The notes under the pieces are model-generated. The model did not search any database and had not been told where the DNA came from. It saw nothing but the letters and a program-made list of their open reading frames with translations. This document shows positions 28,314 to 36,612 of a DNA stretch of 64,000 nucleotides, one piece after another. This DNA comes from Caenimonas sedimenti. GTDB lineage: Bacteria; Pseudomonadota; Gammaproteobacteria; Burkholderiales; Burkholderiaceae_C. The first letter of the stretch is position 1; each line of letters starts with the position of its first letter. The position numbers and the translations under genes were made by a program. The DNA lies in NCBI RefSeq assembly GCF_007833165.1, contig NZ_VOBQ01000016.1:62001-126000 (forward strand). Direction: 5' to 3'.

Positions 28314-28324
28314 GATAGGGTGCC

Positions 28325-28921
28325 TCAGTCGAGTTCGAGGATGGATTGGAGGAACACTTCGGTGCCGGAAGGCCGGCCCGGGGTGGCGCTGCGGACGTCG
28401 GGGCCGAAGCCGCGCGCGGTGATGATGTAGCTGCGGGTGGAGCTGACCGCGGTATTGGCCAGGTTGGTGACCTGCATGCGTTCGACGAGGCACTCCGGCC
28501 GCCGTTCGAACGTCTTCAGGGTCGCCGAAAAATTCACATCGGTCGAGTCCACCGGGTAGAGGGCGGCGTGTTTGGGACTGGCGTCCCAGACGACCGCCGT
28601 ATTCGTGTACAGCGGTGGGGTGCTCACCCCCTGGATCGTCATGGCCACGCCGTCCGCATTCGTCGGCAGCGGGGTCGCCGACTGCACATTGGCGAGGACC
28701 GCCTGCTCGCAGACGCGCAATGCGATTTCCGCCGACTGGTTGGCGAGTTCGGTGAAGCGGACGTTGCCCGTGACCTTCTCGCTGGACGTCGCGTTGCGCA
28801 CGCTCATCGCCGCGAGCAGCGAGATCACGACCAGCATGATCATCGCGACGATCAGGACAATCCCGCGCTGACGCGCGGGCGTGGGGCGTCGTGCCGGGGG
28901 GCGGGGTGGACTTTGGTTCAT
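28325..28921 (-). CDS. pilX: Type IV minor pilin PilX
   Basis: The 198-residue prepilin has the leader end RQRG^IVLIVAMIMLVVISLLA. Position 5 is not Glu (Val/Ile), which is characteristic of PilX, the tip minor pilin equivalent to GspK. It lies between pilW and pilY1 with 11-14 base gaps. Start ATG 28921; upstream codons overlap pilW. Confidence 0.88.
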   Translation of the reverse strand: MNQSPPRPPARRPTPARQRGIVLIVAMIMLVVISLLAAMSVRNATSSEKVTGNVRFTELANQSAEIALRVCEQAVLANVQSATPLPTNADGVAMTIQGVSTPPLYTNTAVVWDASPKHAALYPVDSTDVNFSATLKTFERRPECLVERMQVTNLANTAVSSTRSYIITARGFGPDVRSATPGRPSGTEVFLQSILELD

Positions 28922-28935
28922 GGTGGGGTCCGGCG

Positions 28936-29910
28936 TCAGCTGACGCGGTTGCGCAAGACCACGGTGGTGGAATACGCGCGCCGCAGGCGAAGATCGGTCT
29001 TGGTGGCGTTGGGGGTGCTGCTGCCGCTGCAGTCGTGGTAGCGCTGCGACGTGGTGTCGGAGACGATGGGCTCGGCGCTGCGCACGATGATGCAGATGCG
29101 CACCGTCACCACCTTGGCCCACTTCGTGGGACCGTCCGTCGCCGGGGTCGTCACGGGCATGCTCCAGTTGTTCAGCTCGGTCGCCGTCATGTACCCGCCC
29201 AGCCGCAGATCGGTCACGACGGCCGGGTCATTCAGCGTGCCGTAGCGGATGTGCATCTCCTCGACGTTCTCGACCAGCGCCTGGGCGGTCGAGCCGGTCG
29301 CGTTGCCCTTGCAGAAGAGGGAGGGGACGCCCGCGGAATCGGCGATGTAGAACTTGTTTTCGGCGACGCGGAACGCCGGCTGGGGGGCCGCGAGAACCAC
29401 GGACGCGCCGGTCCACATTTTCACGCCCACGGCGTTGGTCGTCGGCACCTCGTTGCCGAGGCAATCGGTCGGGTTGCCCCCGGTGCTCCTCACCGTGTTG
29501 AACGCATCGGCTTCGTACGCCACCGCCACTGCGTCCGAGCCGGTGCCCGAGCAGGCAAGCGCCGTCATCGCCACCGCGGGGTCGGTGAAGGTCGAGTCGC
29601 AGCCGCGAATCGCGTAGCCCGTCGGGGTGGCGGCTCCCACCGGCCCGAACACGGGGTTGCGCGGCGTGTCGGTCGCGTAGTTCGGCTGCCGGGGGTTGGC
29701 GCCGGCCATCCGCAGCTGCTGCGTCAGCATGTTCAGGGCGGCCTGGGCGTCCTCGTTCATCCGGCCCTGCGCTTCCGCCACCCGGCTTGCGCTGGACGCC
29801 CCGAGATAGGCCGACATCACCGCGACCATCAGCACCAGGCCGATGGTGAGGGACACCAGGAGTTCGATCAGCGAGAGGCCCCGCTGGCGCTTCATGAAGG
29901 AAGGTTGCAT
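28936..29910 (-). CDS. pilW: Type IV minor pilin PilW
   Basis: The 324-residue prepilin has leader end RQRG^LSLIELLVSLTIGLVL with Glu5 and a large soluble domain containing several cysteines. PilW is a minor pilin (GspJ-like) of the PilVWX-Y1-E priming complex. Two Met codons, 29910 and 29895, are possible; 29910 lies 8 bases after the pilV stop, and neither has a clear ribosome-binding site. Confidence 0.88.
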   Translation of the reverse strand: MQPSFMKRQRGLSLIELLVSLTIGLVLMVAVMSAYLGASSASRVAEAQGRMNEDAQAALNMLTQQLRMAGANPRQPNYATDTPRNPVFGPVGAATPTGYAIRGCDSTFTDPAVAMTALACSGTGSDAVAVAYEADAFNTVRSTGGNPTDCLGNEVPTTNAVGVKMWTGASVVLAAPQPAFRVAENKFYIADSAGVPSLFCKGNATGSTAQALVENVEEMHIRYGTLNDPAVVTDLRLGGYMTATELNNWSMPVTTPATDGPTKWAKVVTVRICIIVRSAEPIVSDTTSQRYHDCSGSSTPNATKTDLRLRRAYSTTVVLRNRVS

Positions 29911-29918
29911 GGGGCGGC

Positions 29919-30479
29919 TCACAGGCGGAACTTGATGTGGATGCACCGTGGCTGCACGACTGCACTGAGCCCGGTGGGACACTCATCGTTCGCGGCGCCA
30001 TCCAGCCCGGCGAACGTCGATGGTTCCTGCCAGAGCACCCAGAGATCACCCTCAGCGGCCGTGCATATCGTCGGCCCACCGGGGCAGGTCACCTGGAAGC
30101 CCGCGCTTTCCAGCGAATCGCTGCCCGCCAGGGTCCGCCGGAGTTCGGCGGTGGTCTGGTACTTGTCGTAATTGGCGAGGCCGGAGGCCGTGCAATTCGG
30201 GAAAGCGCATTCGGCGACGGGGGCCACGGTCGCCTCGTAGTTCTCCGCTTGCGAATAGTTGCCGGCCCGGAAGCCCGCCACATTGGCCCGCATGCGTTCG
30301 ACATGGCTCGCCGCGAGCATCATGGCCGTGGCCCGGTTGCCCGACATCTTGGGCAGCTGGATCGCGTACGCCATCATGCCGCCGAGCGCGAGCATGCCGA
30401 AGGACAGGATCAGGACGGTGACCAGCACCTCGAGCAGCGTGGCGCCGGACTGGCGGCGCGAAAGGAATGGTGTTTTCAT
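29919..30479 (-). CDS. pilV: Type IV minor pilin PilV
   Basis: The 186-residue prepilin has the cleavage site SG^ATLLEVLVTVLIL with Glu at +5 and the PilV feature MSGNRATAMMLAASHVERMRAN in its N-terminal helix (split here across the helix boundary). Cysteine pairs in the C-terminal half suggest disulfides. Its ATG overlaps the fimT stop as ATGA (30479-30476). Confidence 0.88.
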   Translation of the reverse strand: MKTPFLSRRQSGATLLEVLVTVLILSFGMLALGGMMAYAIQLPKMSGNRATAMMLAASHVERMRANVAGFRAGNYSQAENYEATVAPVAECAFPNCTASGLANYDKYQTTAELRRTLAGSDSLESAGFQVTCPGGPTICTAAEGDLWVLWQEPSTFAGLDGAANDECPTGLSAVVQPRCIHIKFRL

Positions 30480-31054
30480 TCGTTGTTCGTCCCACAGCTG
30501 GTGGTGCCGTCACCGGCGATCCTGGAGCGCCCACCGGCGCTCACGCAGATCACGCGCTTCAGCTTGTCGTCGTAATTGCTGCCGCCGAAATTCAGGCGCG
30601 CGTTGGCGCTTTCCATGAGGCGGCCGGTGGCCGCGAAGCGGAACATGGTGGAGTTGTTGGCGTCCGCGTTCTCGAGCACGGCGTCGACGCCGGAGAGCGG
30701 GGCCTGCACCCGCAGCACGGGGTCTCCCGCCGTCCAGGTGTTCGATGCGTCCCGGTCATGGAAGATCACCCATCCGGTCGCCCAACCCTTGCCGCCGCTG
30801 GTGCTGGCGTTGGCCGCGCAGGTGGGCGTGGCGTTCTCGGGGTCGTCGCTGCGGCACAAGATCACCCGCCCGCCCAGGCGGACCGCCTCGCTGCGGGCAT
30901 ACCGCATGTCCGAAGTGAAGGTGTTGACGCCGGTCGACATCGAGTTCGCCAGGATCATCCGCCGGAACGATGGCGCCGCCAGCGACAGGAGGATCGCGGC
31001 GATGGCCAGCGTCATGAGCAGTTCGACGAGAGTGATACCACGCTGTCTTTTCAT
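30476..31054 (-). CDS. fimT: FimT/GspH-type pseudopilin
   Basis: The 192-residue prepilin has cleavage site RQRG^ITLVELLMTLAIAAIL and a GspH-like domain with the ARSEAVRLGGRVILC signature near residues 68-82. In FimT proteins the C-terminal region can bind DNA during natural transformation; this copy has a Gly/Arg/Lys-containing C terminus (KLKRVICVSAGGRSR) compatible with that. It is first in the minor-pilin operon. ATG 31054 begins the standard leader. Confidence 0.87.
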   Translation of the reverse strand: MKRQRGITLVELLMTLAIAAILLSLAAPSFRRMILANSMSTGVNTFTSDMRYARSEAVRLGGRVILCRSDDPENATPTCAANASTSGGKGWATGWVIFHDRDASNTWTAGDPVLRVQAPLSGVDAVLENADANNSTMFRFAATGRLMESANARLNFGGSNYDDKLKRVICVSAGGRSRIAGDGTTSCGTNNE

Positions 31055-31135
31055 GGGCGGAGTATCTGTGCCCGGTCGGGGCCGGCCAATTCCCAACGGA
31101 CGGATGGCGGACTTCTGCCGACCGGCGGCGGGCCC

Positions 31136-32263
31136 TCAGGCGGGCGCCGGGCGCCGCCTGGCACGCAGCCGCAAGTCCGGGCCCACGCGCGTGGCCTCCT
31201 GGAAGTCGAAGGCCTGGGCTTGCCGCAGGTCGGCCAGCGGCGCCAGGTCCGCCAGCGGACGCCCGGGCCCCAGGAGCAGCGGCGCCACATACAGCAGCAT
31301 TTCGTCCACGAGTCCTTCCCGCAGCAGCGAGGCGTTCAGCTTGTGCCCGGCTTCCACATGCAGCTCGTTGATCTCCCTGGCGGCCAGGTCGCGCAGCAAT
31401 GCGGCCAGATCGACCTTGCCGTTGGGACCCGGCATCAGGACGACCTCGGCGCCCCGGTCGCGCAGCGGCCCGGCCCGCCCGGCGTCTTCATGCGCGCCGT
31501 ACACCAGCACCGCCCGGTCAGGCACGCGTAGCAGCGTCGCGGAGACCGGCAGCTGCAGGCGGCTGTCGACGACCACCAGCATCGGCTGCCTGGTGGCCGC
31601 GACTTCGCGCACGTCGAGGCGCGGATCGTCCTCCAGGACAGTCCCGATGCCGGTGAGGACGGCGCCCGCGCGGGCGCGCCAGGCATGGCCGTCGGCCCGG
31701 GCGGCCGGCGAGGTGATCCACTTGCTGGCGCCGTTCTCCAGCGCGGTGGTTCCGTCGAGGGAGGCGGCGACCTTCAATCGCACCCAGGGCCGCCCGCGCT
31801 GCATGCGGCTGAAGAAGCCGATGTTCAATTCTCGCGACTCCGCCGCGCCGGGGCCGGTGACGACTTCAATGCCGGCCGCGCGCAACCGGGCGAACCCGGC
31901 ACCCGCCACCAGCGGGTTCGGATCTTCCAGCGCCGCCACCACCCGGCCGATGCCGGCGGCGGCGAGCGCGTCGCAGCAGGGGCCGGTGCGGCCCTGGTGC
32001 GAGCACGGCTCCAGCGTCACGTACGCCGTGGCGCCGGCCACCGCCCGGCCGGCCGCCGCGGCGTCGCGCAGCGCCATCACTTCAGCATGGGGACCGCCAC
32101 GCACCTGCGTGTGGCCCTCCCCGAGGATCGTCACGCCGTCCGCCGCGACCAGCACGCAGCCCACGCGCGGGTTCGGCTCCGACAGGCCGACGGCCAAGCG
32201 CGCCAGGCCAAGCGCGCGGCCCATGAAAGCGTCGGTGGTGTTCTCGCTCACGTTGCGCTCCAT
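31136..32263 (-). CDS. ribD: Bifunctional pyrimidine deaminase/reductase RibD
   Basis: The 375-residue enzyme carries out the second and third steps of riboflavin synthesis. The N-terminal deaminase has the zinc motif GPHAEVMAL plus PCSHQGRTGPC; the C-terminal reductase begins near KVAASLDGTTAL. Start ATG 32263 has GAGAAAG upstream and gives the usual length. It is isolated from the other rib genes by the minor-pilin operon, although all are on the same strand. Confidence 0.95.
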   Translation of the reverse strand: MERNVSENTTDAFMGRALGLARLAVGLSEPNPRVGCVLVAADGVTILGEGHTQVRGGPHAEVMALRDAAAAGRAVAGATAYVTLEPCSHQGRTGPCCDALAAAGIGRVVAALEDPNPLVAGAGFARLRAAGIEVVTGPGAAESRELNIGFFSRMQRGRPWVRLKVAASLDGTTALENGASKWITSPAARADGHAWRARAGAVLTGIGTVLEDDPRLDVREVAATRQPMLVVVDSRLQLPVSATLLRVPDRAVLVYGAHEDAGRAGPLRDRGAEVVLMPGPNGKVDLAALLRDLAAREINELHVEAGHKLNASLLREGLVDEMLLYVAPLLLGPGRPLADLAPLADLRQAQAFDFQEATRVGPDLRLRARRRPAPA

Positions 32264-32334
32264 CACTTTCTCACCGGAACCGCCGGTTCTATTTGGCTCT
32301 TCAAGAGGCGTGCGCAGGACTAAATTTTCCACGC

Positions 32335-32901
32335 ATGAACACACCCAACCCCACCCCCCTGCGCCCCCGCGACCGCGGGCTCTCCCTGGTCGAACTGCTG
32401 GTGACGCTGGCCATCGCCGCATTGATGATGGGCATGGCCGCACCCTCCATGGCCGCCATCATGAACTCGTCGAAACTCGCGTCGACCTCCAACACCTTCC
32501 TGGCCGGCCTGCGCCTGGCGCGCAGCGAGGCGATCCGGCGCGGCGGGCGCGTGGCGATGTGCAAATCTTCCGACGGCGTCCACTGTGCCGACGCCGGCGG
32601 CTGGGAACAGGGCTGGATCATCTTCCACGATCCGAACGGCAACAGCGTGGTCGATCCGGAGGAACGCCTGATCCAGCGCATCGAGGCGCCGGACCCCGGC
32701 GTGGTCCTCACCGGGACGCCGAGCGTCGCGCGGGCCATCACCTTCATGGGCAACGGCCGCAACCGCACGATGGCGGGCGGCATGCAGGCCGGGACGCTGA
32801 CGCTGTGCAACAAGCGGGATGCCGGCGGGCCCGGCCGGCGGATCGTCATCTCGAGCGGTGGCCGCGCGCGGGTGCAGCCGCTCGCCAACTGCATCTCCTA
32901 G
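32335..32901 (+). CDS. Second FimT/GspH-type pseudopilin
   Basis: The 188-residue prepilin has leader end RDRG^[16 protein letters not shown] and the GspH-domain signature [16 protein letters not shown]. It is a paralogue of the fimT at 30476-31054 but lies alone on the opposite strand between nrdR and ribD. Its C terminus ([14 protein letters not shown]) carries the same Gly/Arg-rich pattern linked to DNA binding in FimT. The TAG stop shares CTAG (32898-32901) with the convergent nrdR stop. Confidence 0.85.
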   Translation: MNTPNPTPLRPRDRGLSLVELLVTLAIAALMMGMAAPSMAAIMNSSKLASTSNTFLAGLRLARSEAIRRGGRVAMCKSSDGVHCADAGGWEQGWIIFHDPNGNSVVDPEERLIQRIEAPDPGVVLTGTPSVARAITFMGNGRNRTMAGGMQAGTLTLCNKRDAGGPGRRIVISSGGRARVQPLANCIS

Positions 32902-33347
32902 CGCCGGATCTCGTCCACCACGGTCTTGAACTCGTCGACGTCCTCGAAGCTGCGGTAGACGCTGGCGAAGCGCACATAAGCGACCTTGTCCAGCTTCTTC
33001 AGCTCGCGCATGACGAGCTCCCCGATGCGCGAGCTGGGGAGTTCGCGCACGCCCAGCATCAGCAGCTTCTCCTCGATGCGTTCGACGGCGCCGTCGATCT
33101 GCTCGGTGCTCACCGGGCGCTTGCGCAGCGCCAGGTTCATCGAGGCCAGCAGCTTGGCGCGTTCGTACTCGATGCGCCGGCCATCCTTCTTGACGATGGT
33201 CGGGAAGTTGACGTCCGGGCGCTCGTAGGTGGTGAAGCGCTTCTCGCAGCCGCCGCACTGGCGGCGGCGGCGGATGAAGTCCCCGTCCTCCGCCACGCGT
33301 GTCTCGACCACCTGGGTCTCGGCGTGGCTGCAGAAGGGGCACCGCAT
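32898..33347 (-). CDS. nrdR: Transcriptional repressor NrdR
   Basis: The 149-residue repressor of ribonucleotide reductase genes has a zinc ribbon (MRCPFC ... [15 protein letters not shown], residues 3-42) followed by the ATP-cone domain that senses dATP/ATP. It begins 3 bases after the glyA stop, so the two are cotranscribed, a common glyA-nrdR arrangement in betaproteobacteria. Confidence 0.96.
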   Translation of the reverse strand: MRCPFCSHAETQVVETRVAEDGDFIRRRRQCGGCEKRFTTYERPDVNFPTIVKKDGRRIEYERAKLLASMNLALRKRPVSTEQIDGAVERIEEKLLMLGVRELPSSRIGELVMRELKKLDKVAYVRFASVYRSFEDVDEFKTVVDEIRR

Positions 33348-33350
33348 GGA

Positions 33351-34595
33351 TTACTTGTAGACCGGGAAGCGGCGGGTGAGGGCGTTGACCTGCTCGCGCA
33401 CCGCGGCGATGTTCGCCGCATCGCGCGGCTTGTCGAGCACGTCGGCCACCAGGTTCGCGGTCATGCGCGCTTCTTCTTCCTTGAAGCCGCGCGTGGTCAG
33501 GGCCGGCGTGCCGATGCGAACGCCGCTGGTGACCATCGGCTTCTCGGGGTCGTTCGGGATCGCGTTCTTGTTGATGGTCATGTGGGCGTCGCCCAGCACG
33601 GCCTCGGCTTCCTTGCCGGTGATGCCCTTGGCGCGCAGGTCGACCAGCATCACGTGGCTCTCGGTGCGGCCGCTCACGATGCGCAGGCCCCGCTGCACCA
33701 GCGTCTCGGCCACCACCTGGGCGTTCTTCACCACCTGCTGCTGGTAGATCTTGAACTCCGGCGCCAGGGCTTCCTTGAAGGCGACGGCCTTGGCGGCGAT
33801 CACGTGCATCAGCGGGCCGCCCTGCAGGCCGGGGAAGATGGCGCTGTTGATCGCCTTCTCGTGCTCGGGCTTCATCAGGATGAAGCCGCCGCGCGGGCCG
33901 CGCAGGCTCTTGTGGGTGGTGGATGTCACCACGTCGGCATGCGGCACCGGGTTGGGGTAGACGCCGGCGGCGATCAGCCCGGCGTAATGGGCCATGTCGA
34001 CCATGAAGATGGCGCCGACGTCCTTGGCGACCTTGGCGAAGCGCTCGAAGTCGATTCGCAGGGAATAGGCCGAGGCGCCGGCGATGATCAGCTTGGGCTT
34101 GTGCTCGTGGGCCTTGCGCTCCATGGCCTCGTAGTCGATGGCTTCGTCCTTGTCCAGGCCGTAGCTCACCACGTTGAACCACTTGCCGCTCATGTTCAGC
34201 GGCATGCCGTGGGTCAGGTGGCCGCCTTCGGCCAGGCTCATGCCCATGATGGTGTCGCCGGGCTTCAGGAAGGCCAGGAACACGGCTTCGTTGGCCTGCG
34301 CGCCCGAATGCGCCTGCACGTTGGCGGCTTCCGCGCCGAACAGCTTCTTGATGCGTTCCAGCGCCAGCGTTTCGGCGATGTCCACGAATTCGCAGCCGCC
34401 GTAATAGCGCTTGCCGGGGTAGCCCTCGGCATATTTGTTGGTGAGTTGGGTGCCCTGGGCGGCCATGACGGCCGGGGAGGCGTAGTTCTCGCTCGCGATC
34501 AGCTCGATGTGCTCTTCCTGGCGGCGGTTCTCCGACTGGATGGCGGCAAAGAGCTCGGGATCGGCTTGCTCGACGAGGATGTTGCGTTGGTACAT
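33351..34595 (-). CDS. glyA: Serine hydroxymethyltransferase
   Basis: The 414-residue PLP enzyme interconverts serine and glycine with tetrahydrofolate. Visible motifs are [21 protein letters not shown] and the PLP-lysine segment [16 protein letters not shown] near residue 230. Start ATG 34595 has AAAGGA 8 bases upstream, inside a small hairpin (34605-34618). A longer frame to 34649 would run into the riboswitch and is rejected. Expression is probably controlled by the upstream ZTP element. Confidence 0.97.
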   Translation of the reverse strand: MYQRNILVEQADPELFAAIQSENRRQEEHIELIASENYASPAVMAAQGTQLTNKYAEGYPGKRYYGGCEFVDIAETLALERIKKLFGAEAANVQAHSGAQANEAVFLAFLKPGDTIMGMSLAEGGHLTHGMPLNMSGKWFNVVSYGLDKDEAIDYEAMERKAHEHKPKLIIAGASAYSLRIDFERFAKVAKDVGAIFMVDMAHYAGLIAAGVYPNPVPHADVVTSTTHKSLRGPRGGFILMKPEHEKAINSAIFPGLQGGPLMHVIAAKAVAFKEALAPEFKIYQQQVVKNAQVVAETLVQRGLRIVSGRTESHVMLVDLRAKGITGKEAEAVLGDAHMTINKNAIPNDPEKPMVTSGVRIGTPALTTRGFKEEEARMTANLVADVLDKPRDAANIAAVREQVNALTRRFPVYK

Positions 34596-34604
34596 GGCGG
34601 CAGT

Positions 34605-34811
34605 CCTTTGACGAAAGGTCCTTGCGAGAGGTTCCGGGGACGGTTCCACGCAAGGCTGCCCAGGCGAACGGCTGAACGCTGCGGCCCCCGGCTGGATGGC
34701 TGCGGCGGTACGCTTCCCAGTGGTTGGGCGGAAGCGCGCGGCTTCCGCTTTGGTTCCACGTCAGTGCCCGGGCCGCCAGGGGGCGGGAGACACCTATCGC
34801 CAGTCGCGTAC
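34605..34811 (-). promoter_or_regulatory. Probable ZMP/ZTP riboswitch (pfl motif) controlling glyA
   Basis: The ZTP-riboswitch core is present on the minus strand. The first conserved segment GACTGGCG (34805-34798) lies just inside an outer stem GTACGC (34811-34806)/GCGTAC (34713-34708), with CACTGGGAAGCG before the closing strand as in known examples. The second segment CGCCTGGGCA (34666-34657) pairs GGCG (34801-34798) with CGCC to form the pseudoknot. Downstream, CCTTGCG (34655-34649) pairs with CGCAAGG (34626-34620), and CCTTT/AAAGG (34618-34605) sequesters the Shine-Dalgarno. ZTP riboswitches are known upstream of glyA as a one-carbon alarm. Confidence 0.8.
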
Positions 34812-34826
34812 GAAGTGGAGTTTAGC

Positions 34827-35657
34827 TCAGGAAACGACAGCCACCGGCATCGGGGCCGCCTCTTCCGCCGGCAGGGCGGGGGCGGCGGGGGCCGGCGGCA
34901 CGACGGTGCGCAAAGGCGCCGGGGATGTGAGGGGCACGGCACGCCCGGCGGCCACGGCCTGCAGCCTGGCGTGTTCGGCCAGGACCTTGTCCGCATAGCC
35001 GCCGTCCTCCGGCAGGTTGGCGGCGCCCACGTACCAGCGGAGCCCGGCATTCACCGAGCCGGCGCGCTGGATGCATTCCTGCAGCACCTTCACGCCCACC
35101 CGGAGGTTGGTCACGGGGTCGAAGGCCGCGAGCTTGCCGCCGAAGTTCTCATACTTGTCGCTGTGGATGCCGGTCATGACCTGCATCAGGCCCTGGGCCC
35201 CGACCGGGCTCTGGGCGAACGGGTTGAAGCCGGACTCGACGGCCATCACCGCCAGGATCAGCGTGGGGTCGAGCTTGGTCTTGGCGCCGATCTCGTAGGC
35301 CTCCGCCACCAGCGCGCCCAGGGGTTCGGGCGCGACGCGGTACTTCTTGCTGAGCCAGTAAGCGACGGCGGCCTGCTGCTTGGGCAGGTCTTTCGGGTTC
35401 AGCGCGGTCGCGCGCTCGATGGCGTCGGGTTCCGGCACCAGACCGCCCAGGTTCTGCACGTGGCGCTCGCGCAGCCAGCCCATGAGCTGCGCCTCGCCGG
35501 CCTGGCGCAGGTCCGGGCGGGCGAAGAGGGTGAGCACGGCAAACACGGTGGCCAGCCCCACGAGGGCGAAGCCGTTGTGCGTGACTTCGAAGAATCCTTG
35601 GGCGACGTCGGAGACGAACGTCTGCACGCCCTTGGCCAATTGTCCTAGCGCTGTCAT
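34827..35657 (-). CDS. Membrane-anchored lytic transglycosylase (SLT domain)
   Basis: The 276-residue protein has one transmembrane helix (about 28-46) and an SLT lysozyme-like domain with catalytic Glu in AVMAVESGFNPFAQSPVGAQG near residues 135-155, then a Pro/Ala-rich tail. It cleaves peptidoglycan glycan strands with anhydro-muropeptide formation. ATG 35657 has AAAGGA upstream. The mRNA has an unusually long, structured leader (35658 to about 35846). Confidence 0.88.
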   Translation of the reverse strand: MTALGQLAKGVQTFVSDVAQGFFEVTHNGFALVGLATVFAVLTLFARPDLRQAGEAQLMGWLRERHVQNLGGLVPEPDAIERATALNPKDLPKQQAAVAYWLSKKYRVAPEPLGALVAEAYEIGAKTKLDPTLILAVMAVESGFNPFAQSPVGAQGLMQVMTGIHSDKYENFGGKLAAFDPVTNLRVGVKVLQECIQRAGSVNAGLRWYVGAANLPEDGGYADKVLAEHARLQAVAAGRAVPLTSPAPLRTVVPPAPAAPALPAEEAAPMPVAVVS

Positions 35658-35676
35658 AGCACTTCCTTTCTACGCG

Positions 35677-35882
35677 GGAGCCCGTTCATGCGTGCCGCGT
35701 TTGGCGGCATCGGCACTTCCGGGCTCCTCGTTTGGATTGGTACGCCATCGATCCGCATGGGTCCCTGCGGGGACCATCACCACGTTTCGACTTCGCCGGG
35801 TTCGGCAGCGGGTTCGGGTTGTCCCTAGTGCAATTGCCAGAGACGGGCGGATTCTAGGAGCCCGTCTCATACCAGGTCAAGA
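35677..35882 (-). promoter_or_regulatory. Promoter with flanking dyad and structured leader of the transglycosylase gene
   Basis: On the minus strand TTGACC (35882-35877) and TAGAAT (35858-35853) are a sigma-70 -35/-10 pair with an 18-base spacer. The -10 is bracketed by a perfect 9-bp inverted repeat GAGACGGGC (35842-35850)/GCCCGTCTC (35862-35870), which looks like an operator. The roughly 190-base leader ends in a nested hairpin, GGAGCCCG (35677-35684)/CGGGCTCC (35721-35728) around GTGCCG/CGGCAC, 8 bases from the ribosome-binding site. Confidence 0.5.
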
Positions 35883-35898
35883 ATAACAACCAGACCAA

Positions 35899-36192
35899 AT
35901 GAATCCAAAATTACATAAGGCGGAGATAATTTACGACGCCGGTGTGCGATTGGTCCGTCGGAATGGGCCTCTGCCGCTTGTAGTCAAAAGCCTGACAAGC
36001 GTTGCATCTGCTCTCATTGATGTAGCGTCGAAGCGAGAACAGCATTGGGCCAGATACGGAAAAAGGGGTCTGTCCAGCGCGGCAACAAGCGCCAGCGGAG
36101 TCGCGCCGGGCCGTCGCGCCTCTGCCGTTTGTCGGCTCGCCGGCCGGCCGATTGGACGAGCCTGCCTAACCGGAGGCGCCGTCAGGCTTTAG
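35899..36192 (+). CDS. Hypothetical 97-residue ORF, possibly a remnant
   Basis: The first ~57 codons are AT-richer than the surroundings and read like a natural protein (MNPKLHKAEIIYDAGVRLV). The last 40 are low-complexity Ala/Arg/Gly typical of random GC-rich frame. No ribosome-binding site is visible. The stop falls in a hairpin, GGAGGCGC (36172-36179)/GCGCCTCC (36192-36199). It could be a decayed foreign gene or chance. No family recognised. Confidence 0.2.
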   Translation: MNPKLHKAEIIYDAGVRLVRRNGPLPLVVKSLTSVASALIDVASKREQHWARYGKRGLSSAATSASGVAPGRRASAVCRLAGRPIGRACLTGGAVRL

Positions 36193-36296
36193 CGCCTCCT
36201 GGCGCCCTGTGTCAATGCAACCGCGCCAATCGCGTCAGCGCCAATCATTGAAAAGTCGGATTTGAAATGGGCGCCGGCCTCACCTAACTTCTCCAT

Positions 36297-36480
36297 GCCC
36301 GGAGTTTCCGGGCGCCAGCCGGTAGGGCCACTTCGGTGGTAGCCCCGGCCCCACTTGGAAGCAATCTTTGCTTCCGGCGCACCGCGGACATCGACCTCCG
36401 TGGTGCGAACCCAGACGGCAGCGACCACGGGGTCGGCCGTCAGCCCGGCAGGAGGCTTTGCCCCCTGTCCGGGCTTTCTC
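36297..36480 (+). ncRNA. Candidate structured RNA: five hairpins and an intrinsic terminator
   Basis: Five consecutive stem-loops pack into 145 bases. GCCCGGA/TCCGGGC (36297-36313). CCAC-TTCG-GTGG inside GCCGG/CCGGC (36318-36349). GGAAGCAA/TTGCTTCC (36357-36375). GCACCGCGG/CCGTGGTGC (36379-36406, one G-U). GACGGC/GCCGTC with inner GACC/GGTC (36414-36441). A terminator follows, AGCCCGG/CCGGGCT (36442-36475) with TTTCT. The order and the T-tract indicate + strand transcription. It is either an independent small RNA or an attenuated leader of the DUF349 gene. I do not recognise a known family. Confidence 0.5.
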
Positions 36481-36612
36481 ATTTGTGCCGCCCGCATCCC
36501 TGTTTCCACCCGCGCGACTTTTCGCGGCGAGAATATCGCCCTTGCCCCCGTCAGGGGGCTTTCCATTCCTCCCCGCCTGGGGGGCTTTCGTTCATCCGAA
36601 GAATTCCTGCCC

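Noticed and set aside
36245-36480. 6S RNA, RNase P RNA or tmRNA
   Set aside because: The fold is a series of local hairpins, not a single rod with a central bubble, and the RNase P and tmRNA core motifs are absent.
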